This document shows, in pieces, positions 34,451-40,326 of a stretch of 41,371 nucleotides of DNA. The translations under genes and the position numbers were made by a program. The notes under the pieces are model-generated. The model was not told the origin of the DNA. It was given only the letters and a program-made list of their open reading frames with translations, and searched no databases. The DNA comes from Glaesserella parasuis (GTDB lineage Bacteria > Pseudomonadota > Gammaproteobacteria > Enterobacterales > Pasteurellaceae). The stretch spans positions 1 through 41,371 of the forward strand of contig NZ_MUXW01000039.1 in NCBI RefSeq assembly GCF_002015085.1. Reading direction: 5' to 3'. Positions within the stretch are counted from its first letter, which is position 1; every line of letters starts with the position of its first letter.

Positions 34451-34739
34451 CTTGTTCGTTGATCCATTCTCTTAGGTTTTTCCATTTTTGGTAGTCGCAC
34501 TGGTCGCCTAAGTAGCAATATCCTCTATTGTCTCTTAGGTCGTCTTCGTGGGATTGTAGAGCCTCATCTAAATCTCGAATGATGATGTCTTTGGCGTGTT
34601 TAGTAAGATCTTGCCAGTGTCCACGAATAAGCTCTACGCAATCTTTCACGGCAAAGGTTCTACGCCCCATACAGTAGCGTAATGACTGTATGGCGAGCGT
34701 TTGAAAAGTGCGGTGGTTTACGCTGACGGTTTTAGTCAT
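34446..34739 (-). CDS. Hypothetical phage protein, 97 residues
   Basis: Product unknown. It has an Arg/His-rich N-terminus (MTKTVSVNHRTFQTLAIQSL), two helices rich in Asp/Glu, and a C-terminal CYLGDQCDYQKWKNLREWIN. No membrane helix or catalytic motif is recognised. It overlaps the upstream 71-residue gene by eight bases, so the two are coupled in the left early transcript. A copy of AAGTGCGGT, the Haemophilus-type uptake signal, lies in its start region at 34706-34714. Confidence 0.65.
   Translation of the reverse strand: MTKTVSVNHRTFQTLAIQSLRYCMGRRTFAVKDCVELIRGHWQDLTKHAKDIIIRDLDEALQSHEDDLRDNRGYCYLGDQCDYQKWKNLREWINEQA
34706..34714 (+). other. Hin-type DNA uptake signal core
   Basis: AAGTGCGGT, preceded by AA, the core known from Haemophilus-clade genomes. 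It lies in the prophage, whereas the backbone shows the Apl type. One copy only, so weak evidence for donor origin. Confidence 0.4.
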
Positions 34740-34947
34740 TGATTACTCTCACTGTTATTTCATATTTTGGTTTATTGTGTTCTAACAAAATAACAGGTTC
34801 ATTACGTTCAATACAATGTTGAGCAACACAATATAATGCCATTAACGTTACATCTTGCTTTTCTTTCCAATAAAGCCCATTTTTTTCGAGATGCCCAGCA
34901 TAGATTTGATTAGTCAATGGTGATACACCTAATTTAATTTCTTTCAT
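34732..34947 (-). CDS. Small phage protein, DUF7446-like
   Basis: 71 residues: MKEIKLGVSPLTNQIYAGHL, then KQDVTLMALYCVAQHCI and a C-terminal YEITVRV strand. The LGVSPLTNxIYAG opening and the KQDVT centre recall small phage proteins annotated as DUF7446; I have no functional assignment. The ribosome site TAGGAG lies upstream of ATG 34947. It is part of the left early transcript and overlaps the next gene by eight bases. Confidence 0.65.
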   Translation of the reverse strand: MKEIKLGVSPLTNQIYAGHLEKNGLYWKEKQDVTLMALYCVAQHCIERNEPVILLEHNKPKYEITVRVIND

Positions 34948-34968
34948 TGTTTTTCTCCTATAAGTGGG

Positions 34969-35082
34969 TTATTTTCGGGTTTCGCAGATGTAGCCGTCGC
35001 AGTCGTTGTATAACTCGAGGTGGTCGGCTACGAGGTAGAAAGCGGTTAAAAATAGTAGGATTTTTACGTATTTCATCGTCAT
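34969..35082 (-). CDS. 37-residue membrane or secreted peptide
   Basis: A frame from ATG 35082 (or ATG 35076) to 34969: MTMKYVKILLFLTAFYLVAD followed by HLELYNDCDGYICETRK. A hydrophobic N-terminal segment and a Cys-containing tail suggest a signal-anchor or small secreted peptide. The ribosome site is weak (AAGAGAAA). It lies in line with the early left genes, 21 bases upstream of the next. Function unknown. Confidence 0.45.
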   Translation of the reverse strand: MTMKYVKILLFLTAFYLVADHLELYNDCDGYICETRK

Positions 35083-35151
35083 TTTCTCTTAATTTGGGTG
35101 TGGGGAACCGCCGCACGATTTTTGCAATGTGCGGTCGGTGTTGGGTTGTGG

Positions 35152-35952
35152 TTAAAATCTTGCTAATCGTTGTTGATTAAGCTGGGGTAAGACTTGTTCA
35201 ATAAAAGGGTCAAGCCATACGTTAAATTCGTGTGCGATGTCGTAGGCTTTTCCTGCAATATCGTTTTTAACATAGCGAGAAATGCCTAAATCTTCGTACA
35301 GTTTACGATGAAATACTTCGACTTCTTTTGCAAAGGCTCTGGCTCTTACTAGGTATTTGGCAATTTGTTCTGCATCTAAACCTGCAATGGTGATGTCTTT
35401 TTTACTGCGGTCAATCGGGCGGTATTGATTGCCGAGTGTGTTTAAGAAGTTGATAACGTGTTCAAACATTGTTTGCGGTAGTTGGTCATACTTCGCTACG
35501 TTAAAAGTGCTTTTGAGCCGAGAGTAGATTTCTTGCCAGTGTAATCCTGTTCGATAGTGAGCCTGTTGTACCGCTTCCTGTATAGCTCGTTGTTGCTCAG
35601 GGGTAATTGTAAGCGGTGCGATTTGTGCAGAATTTTGCAATTCGCCTTTATGCATTGCGAGAAACGCTCTTAATACGACCAAGTGGAATTTTGGGCTGAT
35701 CCACATTGCGTAAGCGAGGGCGAGTTCTTCGCAGGCGTATGTTCCGCCTTGTGTGCCTCGTAGGGTTTTAAGTGGTTGCGTTGTTGGATCTTCTTTTTGG
35801 ATTTCTTCGATCAATTCTTTTGTGGTATCTAAGCGAACGAAACGATATGGCTCGTGTTTAGCTTCATTTCCGCTGACACGATGTAGATCTTTTAGATTGA
35901 ATAAGTTGTCTAATTGACCGATTGAAGTTTTAAGAATAGTTAAATTTGACAT
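35152..35952 (-). CDS. Phage antirepressor-like protein, KilA-N plus ORF6C-like domains
   Basis: I start at ATG 35952 (MSNLTILKTSIGQLDNLFNL) after AGGGG, giving 266 residues; the frame extends 12 codons further without a site. The KilA-N DNA-binding domain is seen in ASN-like LHRVSGNEAKHEPYRFVRLD and GGTYACEELALAYAMWISPK followed by FHLVVLRAF. The C-terminal half (LTITPEQQRAIQEAVQQ, then IYSRLKSTFNVAKYDQLP) resembles the ORF6C domain of phage antirepressors. Such proteins relieve CI repression or act in early control. The gene lies in the left early transcript. Confidence 0.75.
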   Translation of the reverse strand: MSNLTILKTSIGQLDNLFNLKDLHRVSGNEAKHEPYRFVRLDTTKELIEEIQKEDPTTQPLKTLRGTQGGTYACEELALAYAMWISPKFHLVVLRAFLAMHKGELQNSAQIAPLTITPEQQRAIQEAVQQAHYRTGLHWQEIYSRLKSTFNVAKYDQLPQTMFEHVINFLNTLGNQYRPIDRSKKDITIAGLDAEQIAKYLVRARAFAKEVEVFHRKLYEDLGISRYVKNDIAGKAYDIAHEFNVWLDPFIEQVLPQLNQQRLARF

Positions 35953-36322
35953 TTTTATGCCCCTAGAAGTTTGTTTGTATTCGTTCAACTTTTGTAGGGT
36001 TGAACGGGCTTCAACAACCGCTTCTAGACGGCGGAGCTTATTTCCCTTTCAGGTATTGTATTTGGCTCTCTCGACCCGTCCATTGAAAACCCCAGATCTG
36101 GGGTTTTAAGGATTTTGCAAATTTTAGGCATAAAAAAACCGCTATGCTATCGGGTGCGGATTGCCGCTAGAAGAATTGTTGTGCGGTTATCTTAATCCGA
36201 AGGGGGGCGGTTGTCAAACATAAAAATATCAATTATTTTAGTTTAACCTTGAATAAGGTCTTGATTATTTATTTAGTTTAACCTAAAATATGTTTGTTTT
36301 CGGAATGGTTCTGAAAATGAGA
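35953..36322. other. Leader region with terminator-like palindromes
   Basis: No gene. A perfect 22-base palindrome, AAAACCCC and its complement around AGATCT, lies at 36086-36107, and AAACCGC...GCGGTT arms span about 36136-36198. AT-rich TAGTTTAACCT repeats occur near 36239-36290. These could be terminators on which lambda N-like antitermination acts before the antirepressor-like gene. Confidence 0.5.
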
Positions 36323-36342
36323 AGCCCAGCTTTCACTGGGCT
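36323..36342. terminator. Short palindromic hairpin upstream of the small lipoprotein-like gene
   Basis: AGCCCAG-CTTTCA-CTGGGCT. No T-run follows on the plus strand; on the minus strand TTCTCATTTTC follows. It is more plausible as a terminator for leftward transcripts. Confidence 0.45.
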
Positions 36343-36360
36343 ACTAAATGGAGCTAGGAT

Positions 36361-36432
36361 ATGAAGATTTTCAGAGTTCTAATCCTAGTTACCGTAGTAT
36401 TACTAACCTGTTGTTCAGGTACTGTAGTTTAA
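36361..36432 (+). CDS. Tiny (23-residue) lipoprotein-like peptide
   Basis: ATG 36361 is preceded by GGAG at good spacing and the frame stops at 36430-36432. The sequence MKIFRVLILVTVVLLTCCSG is a signal-peptide-like stretch with a lipobox-like LLTC/C, then TVV. It resembles entericidins and colicin lysis lipoproteins in style, though shorter. Hairpins GGGGGA/TCCCCC (36446-36467) and TAAGCC/GGCTTA (36483-36498) follow. It may be a small toxin or an exclusion peptide, or just a leader. Too short for most gene finders. Confidence 0.45.
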   Translation: MKIFRVLILVTVVLLTCCSGTVV

Positions 36433-36519
36433 GGTAACTCCTGAAGGGGGAAGGTCGGATGTCCCCCTGACGGCTCCAACTATAAGCCTTTTGGCTTAAA
36501 AGATCAACAAGGAATTTCT

Positions 36520-36738
36520 ATGCAAACTGAAAAACGCTCTCGTGGTCGCCCAAAATCTGGTTTAACTCTTCAGGAACTGCAAGCAAGAAGCGAAGCTAAG
36601 CGTGGTGTTAAGCTCAAAGGCTTTAAACTTCATCAAGAAACGATTGAGCTTATTGAACGCCTTGCCGAGCAACACGGTATTTCACAAACGCAGGTGATTG
36701 TGCAAGCGGTTGAGTTATTTAATCAGAAAGGGGCGTAA
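36520..36738 (+). CDS. Ribbon-helix-helix (CopG-like) DNA-binding protein
   Basis: 72 residues. A basic, AT-hook-like N-terminus MQTEKRSRGRPKSGLTLQEL with RGRP is followed by a strand KGFKLHQETIELIERLAEQH and a second helix GISQTQVIVQAVELF, the RHH pattern. It probably acts as a dimeric repressor of its own neighbourhood. It starts 22 bases after the TAAGCC hairpin. The block 36361-37690 is transcribed opposite to the surrounding early genes, so it may be a moron with its own regulator. Confidence 0.75.
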   Translation: MQTEKRSRGRPKSGLTLQELQARSEAKRGVKLKGFKLHQETIELIERLAEQHGISQTQVIVQAVELFNQKGA

Positions 36739-36847
36739 TGCCCTTTTTTGATTTTGGGTGGTGTCAATCCCACAGACTGAAATCCCCTTGAGTTGTGCTA
36801 GAATGTAAGTGCTCAATTTATATTCATCAACAAAAGGAGATTTCAGT

Positions 36848-37180
36848 ATGTGGGAAGCGTTGATTGCATCTCTTTTTTCTCTCTTAAAAGAACATTTCGA
36901 CCATATTATTATGCGTATTACGACTTGGTGCTTATCGTTTATTCTTTGTTGGTTGTACTTGCCTTTAAGCTTTAAATACGGCTTAGAAGCACGTCCATTG
37001 CCAGCATTACCTTCTTATGCTCTTGTTTATTTATTCTATTTGACTGCTGCTACTGCATTCTGGCAAGGCTTTTTTATCTTCTTGGATATAATGGGGTTGA
37101 TCATTGAAAAAATTGTTAAATGCAAAGCTATTCAACCACAAGCCAATAGGGTTAAGGTTGATAAGCAACAGGAGAAGTAA
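36848..37180 (+). CDS. Small membrane protein of unknown function
   Basis: 110 residues from ATG 36848, set by AAAGGAG upstream. It has two hydrophobic stretches, MRITTWCLSFILCWLYLPLS and YALVYLFYLTAATAFWQGFF with its continuation, separated by a polar loop, and a basic cytoplasmic tail ending KVDKQQEK. No family recognised. Position in a prophage moron suggests a superinfection-exclusion or conversion role, but this is inference. Confidence 0.65.
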   Translation: MWEALIASLFSLLKEHFDHIIMRITTWCLSFILCWLYLPLSFKYGLEARPLPALPSYALVYLFYLTAATAFWQGFFIFLDIMGLIIEKIVKCKAIQPQANRVKVDKQQEK

Positions 37181-37215
37181 ACATTTTTTTAAGGTCATTT
37201 TTATTCCTTTATTGA

Positions 37216-37272
37216 AAAACACCCACCTGTTACAGTGGGCTAACGGATCATCATTATGATTACGGGTGTTTT
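37216..37272. repeat. Nested hairpin upstream of the Cas2-like gene
   Basis: Outer arms AAAACACCC (37216-37224) and GGGTGTTTT (37264-37272) enclose an inner CCCAC/GTGGG hairpin and ATCATcattATGAT. It lies in a 243-base gap upstream of the Cas2-like gene. Confidence 0.6.
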
Positions 37273-37423
37273 AAGTGCTTACCGTGTACACTTTTGTTCA
37301 GTCCGATTTTGACGAGATCGGGAACTCGCCTTTGGTATTCACCACAAACACGCAAAGGAAATTGATTTTATTTTGAGCGAGCTGTATTATTTCTATACCA
37401 CAAACACAAAATAAGGAATAAGT

Positions 37424-37690
37424 ATGCCTAATCTCATCATTACCTATGATTTACGAAAAAGTCGTGACTACCAAAAACTCTATGATGCAATTAAAAGCTA
37501 TGGTACTTATGCAAAAGTGTTTGAATCTGTATGGTATGTGCGTTCAAAAACACACACTGCAACGCAATGCAGGGATTATTTAAATCAGTTTATTGATACA
37601 GACGATAGGTTGGGTGTTTTTGATTGCTCGAATAACGATTTTGCAACAATGAGAGCCATAAATAAAATTTCAGACTTGTGGGAAAATTAA
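37424..37690 (+). CDS. Cas2-like / SinR-family small protein
   Basis: 88 residues with a ferredoxin-like fold pattern: first strand MPNLIITYDLRKSRDYQKLY with the Asp that in Cas2 proteins lies at the end of strand 1, then a helix, SVWYVRSK as a later strand, and RLGVFDCSNNDFATM. It recalls small proteins annotated as SinR family and VapD-like Cas2-fold ribonucleases. No CRISPR array or other cas gene is in the window. Its stop overlaps the stop of the convergent gene on the other strand. It may be a toxin or RNA-cleaving accessory protein. Confidence 0.7.
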   Translation: MPNLIITYDLRKSRDYQKLYDAIKSYGTYAKVFESVWYVRSKTHTATQCRDYLNQFIDTDDRLGVFDCSNNDFATMRAINKISDLWEN

Positions 37691-37923
37691 TCAGATTTTA
37701 GAAATCGTTCTCCCGTTTCATTGTTGATAATTTCACTTATTACTTCAGCATCACTGTATTTGTTGATCGCAGAAATGGCTTTGCAAGCCTTTAGTTCCAA
37801 ACCGTCATAATACGGAGTAATTTTGATGGAACTTAGAACCGCTTCTATAATTTGGTGTTTTTGCACGGAATTAACGGTTGAGCTTGTTATACTTTCCGCT
37901 TTTGAGTAGTTTTCTGTGTTCAT
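37687..37923 (-). CDS. Hypothetical small phage protein convergent with the Cas2-like gene
   Basis: 78 residues from ATG 37923 (MNTENYSKAESITSSTVNSV), with AGAGG upstream; an 11-codon extension to 37956 would enter a hairpin arm. Predicted mostly helical, with IIEAVLSSIKITPYYDGLEL and a charged C-terminus. No domain recognised. It is the first gene of the leftward PL transcript after a long structured leader, where lambda has N, but it is not recognisably an antiterminator. It could also be an antitoxin to the Cas2-like protein. Stop codons of the two overlap on opposite strands. Confidence 0.6.
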   Translation of the reverse strand: MNTENYSKAESITSSTVNSVQKHQIIEAVLSSIKITPYYDGLELKACKAISAINKYSDAEVISEIINNETGERFLKSD

Positions 37924-37947
37924 TTTGTTTAACCTCTTTTGTTTGTT

Positions 37948-38031
37948 GCCATTCAAAACCGCTCTCTAGTAACGCATATCAGGTAACTAGGCTGATATGT
38001 GGCTGTGGGAATAAGAGCGGTTTTGAATGGC
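37948..38031. repeat. 18-bp perfect inverted repeat with inner hairpin in the PL leader
   Basis: Arm GCCATTCAAAACCGCTCT (37948-37965) and its exact complement (38014-38031). The 48-base interior holds CATATCAG/CTGATATG. On the minus strand the hairpin ends about 25 bases before ATG 37923, so it could control translation of that gene. Confidence 0.85.
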
Positions 38032-38326
38032 TAGATGCCGTCTCTCCGAGCTGTCACGTTTTTAGCTAACGTTTGCTGTCTGTTGCTTTTTCATTGTTCA
38101 CCAACTAAAAAACAGACCAAAAAATGTGGTTCTGTCCCCACTATCCGTTCCACTCACTGGCAAACTTGGCGATAGTGGGTTAGTCGTCACCTCAATGGTT
38201 CTGTTGCCAATCTGCCGTCACGGCAGTTTTTCACATAAGACTAAACGTTCAATCAGCCAGCGGGGCTTTTAATCCGCTAGTTTAAGCAACTGCACTTATT
38301 GACCGCTTGAGGTGTTTTTGTCTGAA
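38032..38326. other. Structured leader without a clear gene
   Basis: Holds CCCACTATC/GATAGTGGG arms (38137-38145 and 38171-38179) and a plus-strand terminator CTGCCG-TCA-CGGCAG-TTTTT (38212-38231). A minus-strand frame with GTG near 38185 encodes 30 residues (LSPSLPVSGTDSGDRTTFFG inside) but its ribosome site is poor. Could be a small RNA on the plus strand or an antitermination leader on the minus strand. Confidence 0.45.
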
Positions 38327-38339
38327 TTTTTAAAGAGCA
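38327..38339 (-). promoter_or_regulatory. boxA-like antitermination element (nut-like)
   Basis: The minus strand reads TGCTCTTTAAAAA, one base off the rrn boxA core TGCTCTTTAACA. It lies about 22 bases into the predicted PL transcript, the expected place for a nutL-type element. No clear boxB hairpin was resolved. Confidence 0.6.
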
Positions 38340-38367
38340 TTGAGCCGTAGCTCGTTTTGATGGCTGT

Positions 38368-38441
38368 ATAATATAGCTTTGGTTGTATTATGTAAATAGC
38401 TAAAGTTGTTTTATCTTATAGTTATTTATAGCTTTTGTTGT
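38368..38441 (-). promoter_or_regulatory. Leftward promoter PL with three operator-like repeats (OL)
   Basis: Minus-strand promoter: TTTACA (38391-38396), exact 17-base spacer, TATTAT (38368-38373). Operator-like copies, read on the plus strand: TATAGCTTTGGTTGT (38372-38386), AATAGCTAAAGTTGT (38395-38409) and TATAGCTTTTGTTGT (38427-38441). The first is the exact reverse complement of ACAACCAAAGCTATA at 41077-41091 by cro. CI binding here would block the leftward transcript. Confidence 0.75.
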
Positions 38442-38555
38442 TAAGCGGTTGTTTTTAAATAGGAAAAAATTTTTCGGTATGTGTTTGATTGCTTGTTTTT
38501 TAATCATTTTCTTGGTGTCAGGAAGATGTTTTTTGCAAAAAAATGATGGAATGTG

Positions 38556-38564
38556 ACCGCTTGT
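38556..38564 (-). other. Apl-type DNA uptake signal core
   Basis: Reverse complement ACAAGCGGT in the gene-free stretch 38442-38655. The rest of that stretch is AT-rich and shows nothing else I can name. Confidence 0.45.
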
Positions 38565-38655
38565 AGAATTGTAAATGGGCAAAATGTTGCCCTTTTGGTG
38601 CAAGATTTATCCAAATTAAGAGAGTACAATAAGAGAATCTAAGAAAGGGGGATTT

Positions 38656-38862
38656 ATGAAAAAGCAACTGACTAATAAAGAGGAATTTGGCATTGCCATA
38701 CAGCAATTTATTGATGAATTTTTAGAGCAAAACCCTATCTACAAAGAATTAAAACTCAGTGAAGAGCAGATGTTAATTCTTGTTGAAAAGCTGATTATGC
38801 CTAAATTCCAAGAGCAGTTCGAGTTTGACAAGAAATTTATGCATAAATGGGGTAGGGGATAA
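38656..38862 (+). CDS. Small hypothetical protein in the immunity region
   Basis: 68 residues, acidic, helical and soluble: MKKQLTNKEEFGIAIQQFID, then LKLSEEQMLILVEKLIMP and a basic tail. It has a strong ribosome site GGGGG 6 bases before ATG 38656. It is on the opposite strand to cI and the two rex-like genes and ends just before their common terminator. No family recognised. Being plus-strand and between OL and the rex-like pair, it is likely expressed separately from the CI transcript. Confidence 0.6.
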   Translation: MKKQLTNKEEFGIAIQQFIDEFLEQNPIYKELKLSEEQMLILVEKLIMPKFQEQFEFDKKFMHKWGRG

Positions 38863-38866
38863 AAGA

Positions 38867-38888
38867 AAACCGCCACGGTGGGCGGTTT
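38867..38888. terminator. Bidirectional terminator between the 68-residue gene and the rexB-like gene
   Basis: AAACCGCC and GGCGGTTT arms closed by a short loop. It begins four bases after one stop and ends three bases before the other, so it serves both converging transcripts. Confidence 0.75.
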
Positions 38889-38890
38889 GA

Positions 38891-39325
38891 CTATTTTAGA
38901 TTTGTGAAGGTTAGAGTTAATCTTCTAAACATATCAGTAACTAACATAATCATACTGTACATAAAAACAAACGAAGTAAATAATAAACAATATATTAACC
39001 ATTTACCAGATAAGAATGTCCCAACATAACTAAATAGCATAGAAATGCTAAATCCACTGATTAAATATTTCAAATGTTGCATTATTTGGGCATACATACC
39101 ATTCTCTCTCATCACTTTGATAAGAGAATGCTCACTAATTGTTACTAATATAGCAATTATCGCAAAGATAAAACCGATTAAGGTTGCTGATGATGTAAAT
39201 AAATCACTTAGCAAATCTCTAAGCTCATTGACTTCAAAAAGTTTTAATACATTAAAGTGCCATAGGCTATAATGCATTATGACACTGGCTAAAAAGGCAA
39301 TTTTCTTCCAGTGTTTTATGTGCAT
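38891..39325 (-). CDS. Four-helix membrane protein, RexB-like in position and topology
   Basis: 144 residues, exactly the length of lambda RexB. Four hydrophobic segments are visible: IAFLASVIMHYSLWHFNVL (about 9-27), TLIGFIFAIIAILVTI (48-63), YLISGFSISMLFSYVGTFLS (86-105) and WLIYCLLFTSFVFMYSMIML (108-127). Short polar loops contain SEHSLIKVMRENGMYAQ. It starts nine bases after the partner gene; AGGAG overlaps the partner's TAG stop, so the two are co-translated. RexB in lambda is an ion channel activated by RexA during phage infection. Alignment from memory shows only weak similarity (TLIGFIFAI versus TMIAILIAA), so homology is not proven. Confidence 0.65.
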   Translation of the reverse strand: MHIKHWKKIAFLASVIMHYSLWHFNVLKLFEVNELRDLLSDLFTSSATLIGFIFAIIAILVTISEHSLIKVMRENGMYAQIMQHLKYLISGFSISMLFSYVGTFLSGKWLIYCLLFTSFVFMYSMIMLVTDMFRRLTLTFTNLK

Positions 39326-39334
39326 AATTATCTC

Positions 39335-40120
39335 CTACTCTTCGTGAGGTTCATCTAAATAGTCTTTTAGTATATTACTACGCTGTTGTTTTAAGCCTCG
39401 CATTTTAGTAAATATTTGGTTAATGTCCTCTTCTTTTCTTGATGGAGCAATTAAAGAAAATCGATCTTTCAGAACATTATGCAGTAAGTCTATTGGTTGC
39501 TCAGCATTCAATAAGGTGATTTTTAAGGCTCTCGTTTTATCATGACCTAATAAAATCTTAATGGTTTCCCATGTGCTTGAAAGCAAGCCTGTTTTGGTAT
39601 AATTAGATAAAACAACTTTTTGAACATTTACACCAAGATTTGTCATTTCATCAAATTGCTCTTGAATCCAAGGATCTTCACCTTCTCTAGGTGTTTTGCG
39701 TTTAGGTCTTGCTAGCTTGTACTCAAGTTGCTTAAGGGGTGGGTGTTGTTTACCATTGATAAATTCTTCAGCCCCAATTTCTAACATTGAAATATCACTA
39801 AATTTAGTATCTAATGATAGATATTTAGTCAGGTGAGTTAAATAGGAATTTAGATGTTTAACTTTACCAAATAAAGAACTATTTTGATATAGTAGGATTT
39901 CTTCTTTTTCGCCATAAAAGAGAATAAAATGATTTCTCTCAATAATAGATTCATCTTCATCTAAATCAATAAGTGATTCTTTCCCTGTTCGCTTATTTCC
40001 TTTATGTAGAATATCGTCCCTATAAGTGCTGAAATAGCCGGAAATAGAGTTTTCGAATTGAGAATTATCAGAGTAAATACATACCCTTCGAGCGTAGTTA
40101 CCTATAGTTACTACTGGCAT
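39335..40120 (-). CDS. Soluble partner protein in RexA position, probably truncated by a frameshift
   Basis: 261 residues as read from ATG 40120, with a weak site. Hydrophilic, no helices of membrane type: MPVVTIGNYARRVCIYSDNS, then FILFYGEKEEILLYQ and a basic C-terminal region. The frame is open upstream to a TAA at 40211-40213. A separate ATG at 40223, with AAGGAA upstream, reads MSQLKK into an A8 run (40205-40212, minus strand) and then out of frame. Removing one A joins them into a 295-residue protein starting MSQLKKHTFNIRYYANKYEK. Lambda RexA has 279 residues. No enzymatic domain is recognised. It is followed by the membrane protein and preceded by CI, as in lambda. Confidence 0.7.
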   Translation of the reverse strand: MPVVTIGNYARRVCIYSDNSQFENSISGYFSTYRDDILHKGNKRTGKESLIDLDEDESIIERNHFILFYGEKEEILLYQNSSLFGKVKHLNSYLTHLTKYLSLDTKFSDISMLEIGAEEFINGKQHPPLKQLEYKLARPKRKTPREGEDPWIQEQFDEMTNLGVNVQKVVLSNYTKTGLLSSTWETIKILLGHDKTRALKITLLNAEQPIDLLHNVLKDRFSLIAPSRKEEDINQIFTKMRGLKQQRSNILKDYLDEPHEE

Positions 40121-40204
40121 TGAATCTTCTTTAAAATGGTTTACTAAATCACGAAAATTATATTTTTCATATTTATTTGCATAGTAACGGATATTAAATG
40201 TATG

Positions 40205-40223
40205 TTTTTTTTAGTTGAGACAT
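40205..40223 (-). other. A8 tract separating the natural start from the rexA-like frame
   Basis: On the minus strand ATG at 40223-40221 is followed by TCTCAACT and eight A. With eight A the frame stops after nine codons. Seven would continue into the 261-residue frame. AAGGAA lies nine bases before this ATG, a better site than at 40120. Confidence 0.7.
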
Positions 40224-40326
40224 TTATTATTTCCTTAATATAGTATAAAAGATACCTACTTAAACCACCAAACCACGTTTCTGTTACCCAATAAAATTCA
40301 ACTGCTGCTACAAGTAGCTTCTATGC

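Noticed and set aside
34108..34518. 136-residue version of the xis-like gene starting at 34518
   Set aside because: The extension reads through a strong terminator and the end of the upstream gene; the ATG at 34413 fits the HTH domain.
34947..35180. 77-residue plus-strand open frame over the 37-residue and antirepressor-like genes
   Set aside because: Arg/Ser-rich shadow without ribosome site; the minus-strand frames fit better.
37270..37374. 33-residue plus-strand frame from GTG (LTVYTFVQSDFDEIGNSPLV inside) before the Cas2-like gene
   Set aside because: Protein-like composition, but no ribosome site and a non-ATG start. It might be a decayed phage gene; left out of the gene list.
37424..37690. 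CRISPR-Cas locus because of the Cas2-like protein
   Set aside because: No repeat-spacer array and no cas1 or effector genes in the window.
38093..38185. 30-residue minus-strand frame in the PL leader
   Set aside because: GTG start with weak spacing, overlapping strong hairpins. Composition could reflect RNA structure, not coding.
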